6,589 bases of DNA from an uncultured Pseudomonadota bacterium (GTDB taxonomy: Bacteria; Myxococcota_A; UBA9042; CAIXZC01), in NCBI GenBank assembly GCA_937876385.1, contig CALFHQ010000506.1, positions 1 to 6,589 on the forward strand, given 5' to 3'. Position numbers and translations under genes: made by a program. The notes under the pieces are model-generated. The model made no database searches. It was not told the origin of the DNA and was given only the letters and a program-made list of their open reading frames with translations. This document shows, one piece after another, positions 5,587-6,589 of the stretch; the first letter of the stretch is position 1; each line of letters begins with the position of its first letter.

Positions 5587-6589
5587 CTAGAGGTACTCCT
5601 TCAGCACTCCCGTTTTCTCGTTGAACGCACGGATCTCGTCGTCCAACTTCAGGGTTTCAGCGAACTGGTTGTCCCAATAGTCATCATCGTACCACTGGGC
5701 GTTGAGTTCATCGACGGATTTTCCCTGCTGTTCAACCCATGTGAAGTATTTCAGGTTGTGGATGCGCTTGCGGTCCCAATAGTTGAGTTCCTGCATCCAA
5801 TCGGTCTTCTGTCCCATGAGACATCGGTCAAAGTCCGCTGCTGCCTGCTCCATGGTGTATTGGCCGAGCCCTTCGGTCATCTCTTCCAGTCGAGAGCCGT
5901 ACAGCTCCATGGAGTCGGTGAGGATGGTGAATACGACATCGTTTTCTCCCATCTCAAACCAGTGAGCCAGCTTGATGCTGGTCAAGAGGTTGCACACCCC
6001 GGAGATCCCGATGAGCTTGAGCTGGTCGATGAAATCCTGAGAGATTCCCTTCTTCTTGAGCAGCTCGTGTCCCGCCGGCTCGTTGAACAAGCGGATGAGG
6101 CGAACGGTGTCGTCGTCGTCGATGGCGGCGATGACGTCGGTGTTCTTGACATTGTGAACCCAGGGAACGTGCTTGTCTCCGATCCCCTCGATGCGGTGGC
6201 CACCGTACCCGTTTTGGAGCAGCGTCGGACACTGCACGGCTTCGGATGCGGCCACCTTCATGCGAGGCCACGCCTTGCGAAGATAGTCGGCGCAGGCGAT
6301 GGTGCCCGCTGAGCCGGTGGAGAGTCCCACCCCAGCCAACCGGTCCTTTGGACCGAGTTCGGTTTTCAAGACGTCTTCGATGGCTGCGCCGGTGACATGG
6401 TAGTGCCAGGCCGGGTTGGCGAATTCAGCGAACTGGTTCAGCACCACGACCTCGTCTCCTCGAGTCTTCTCGAGTTCCCAGCATTTGTCGTAGATTTCCT
6501 TGACGTTGGACTCGCAGCCGGGGGTTGCGATGATTTCGGCCCCGACCTTCTCCAACCACTCAAAGCGCTCTCGGCTCATCCCTTCGGGC
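5587..6589 (-). CDS. PLP-dependent enzyme of the cysteine synthase family (fold type II), 5' end outside window
   Basis: The reading frame stays open to the window edge. The ATG at 6579 is not the start: the codons before it read Pro-Glu-Gly, and PEGMSRERFEWLE matches the internal 'PE.MS.ER' segment of cysteine synthases. Counting from that Met, family features are GAEIIATPG (13-21), LNQFAEFANPAWHYHVTG (47-64, like the 'NQF.NP.....H..TTG' block), the phosphate-binding loop STGSAGT (87-93), GYGGHRIEGIG (124-134), GISGVCNLLTSIKLA (191-205) and the TDSMELYGSR end of the catalytic core (221-230). The PLP lysine and N-terminal domain lie upstream of the window. After the core come about 100 extra residues rich in Trp, Tyr and acidic residues (YWDRKRIHNLKYFTWVEQQG at 267-286), absent from CysK. 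The substrate cannot be told: O-acetylserine sulfhydrylase, another beta-replacing enzyme and a lyase are all possible. The stop is 56 bases before the lipoprotein start, so cotranscription is possible. Confidence 0.9.
   Translation of the reverse strand, partial: PEGMSRERFEWLEKVGAEIIATPGCESNVKEIYDKCWELEKTRGDEVVVLNQFAEFANPAWHYHVTGAAIEDVLKTELGPKDRLAGVGLSTGSAGTIACADYLRKAWPRMKVAASEAVQCPTLLQNGYGGHRIEGIGDKHVPWVHNVKNTDVIAAIDDDDTVRLIRLFNEPAGHELLKKKGISQDFIDQLKLIGISGVCNLLTSIKLAHWFEMGENDVVFTILTDSMELYGSRLEEMTEGLGQYTMEQAAADFDRCLMGQKTDWMQELNYWDRKRIHNLKYFTWVEQQGKSVDELNAQWYDDDYWDNQFAETLKLDDEIRAFNEKTGVLKEYL

Noticed and set aside
6104..6121. GTC/GAC trinucleotide run in the PLP enzyme gene
   Set aside because: It encodes four consecutive Asp residues in a surface loop of the enzyme; it is short and in frame, so no repeat function is needed.
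5458..6312. Long plus-strand open frame opposite the PLP enzyme
   Set aside because: It is antisense to a recognised enzyme, and its valine/leucine-rich translation looks like the mirror of Asp, Glu and Lys codons.
6577..6579. ATG at 6579 as the start of the PLP enzyme
   Set aside because: The upstream in-frame codons continue the family's conserved Pro-Glu-Gly-Met-Ser motif, and the frame stays open to the edge, so the true start is outside the window.

Overview
The window carries six protein-coding genes, all on the minus strand, and no RNA gene, insertion sequence, phage gene or CRISPR array that I can see. The base composition looks moderately GC-rich. The lipoprotein has a cysteine-rich tail with a 'NDSDCP' motif and a 'GKADNY' segment just after its lipobox. 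Together with the style of the housekeeping proteins, this suggests a myxobacterial or bradymonad-like bacterium (the former Deltaproteobacteria). That placement is an impression from protein style, not a measured result.

Read in the direction of transcription (from the right end to the left), the layout is as follows. (1) 6589-5587 is the C-terminal three quarters or so of a fold-type II PLP enzyme of the cysteine synthase family, with an extra C-terminal segment of about 100 residues; its start lies outside the window. (2) 5530-3953 encodes a 525-residue lipoprotein with what looks like a caspase/gingipain-type (clan CD) domain and a ten-cysteine tail. (3) 3875-2652 encodes aspartate kinase (lysC type), with its own likely sigma-70 promoter and unusual ACT domains. 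(4) 2545-2081 encodes single-stranded DNA-binding protein. (5) A 294-base intergenic stretch holds a good promoter (TTGACA-18-TACCTT) and two small inverted repeats. (6) 1786-998 and 978-7 encode the beta and alpha subunits of electron transfer flavoprotein, as an etfB-etfA operon.

Most genes are ordinary core metabolism and replication: EtfAB passes electrons from acyl-CoA dehydrogenases to the quinone pool, LysC opens the aspartate amino-acid pathway, and SSB coats single-stranded DNA. Nothing in the sequence ties these into one pathway; they look like adjacent independent units. The least explained gene is the lipoprotein. Its order of predicted strands and helices, with His323 followed by Gly-Cys at 364-365, matches the caspase-hemoglobinase fold, so it may be an exported, membrane-anchored cysteine peptidase not covered by routine annotation. 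The aspartate kinase also deserves attention, because both ACT modules lack the usual Thr-Ser-Glu/Ser-Glu-Ile signatures linked to lysine or threonine feedback.
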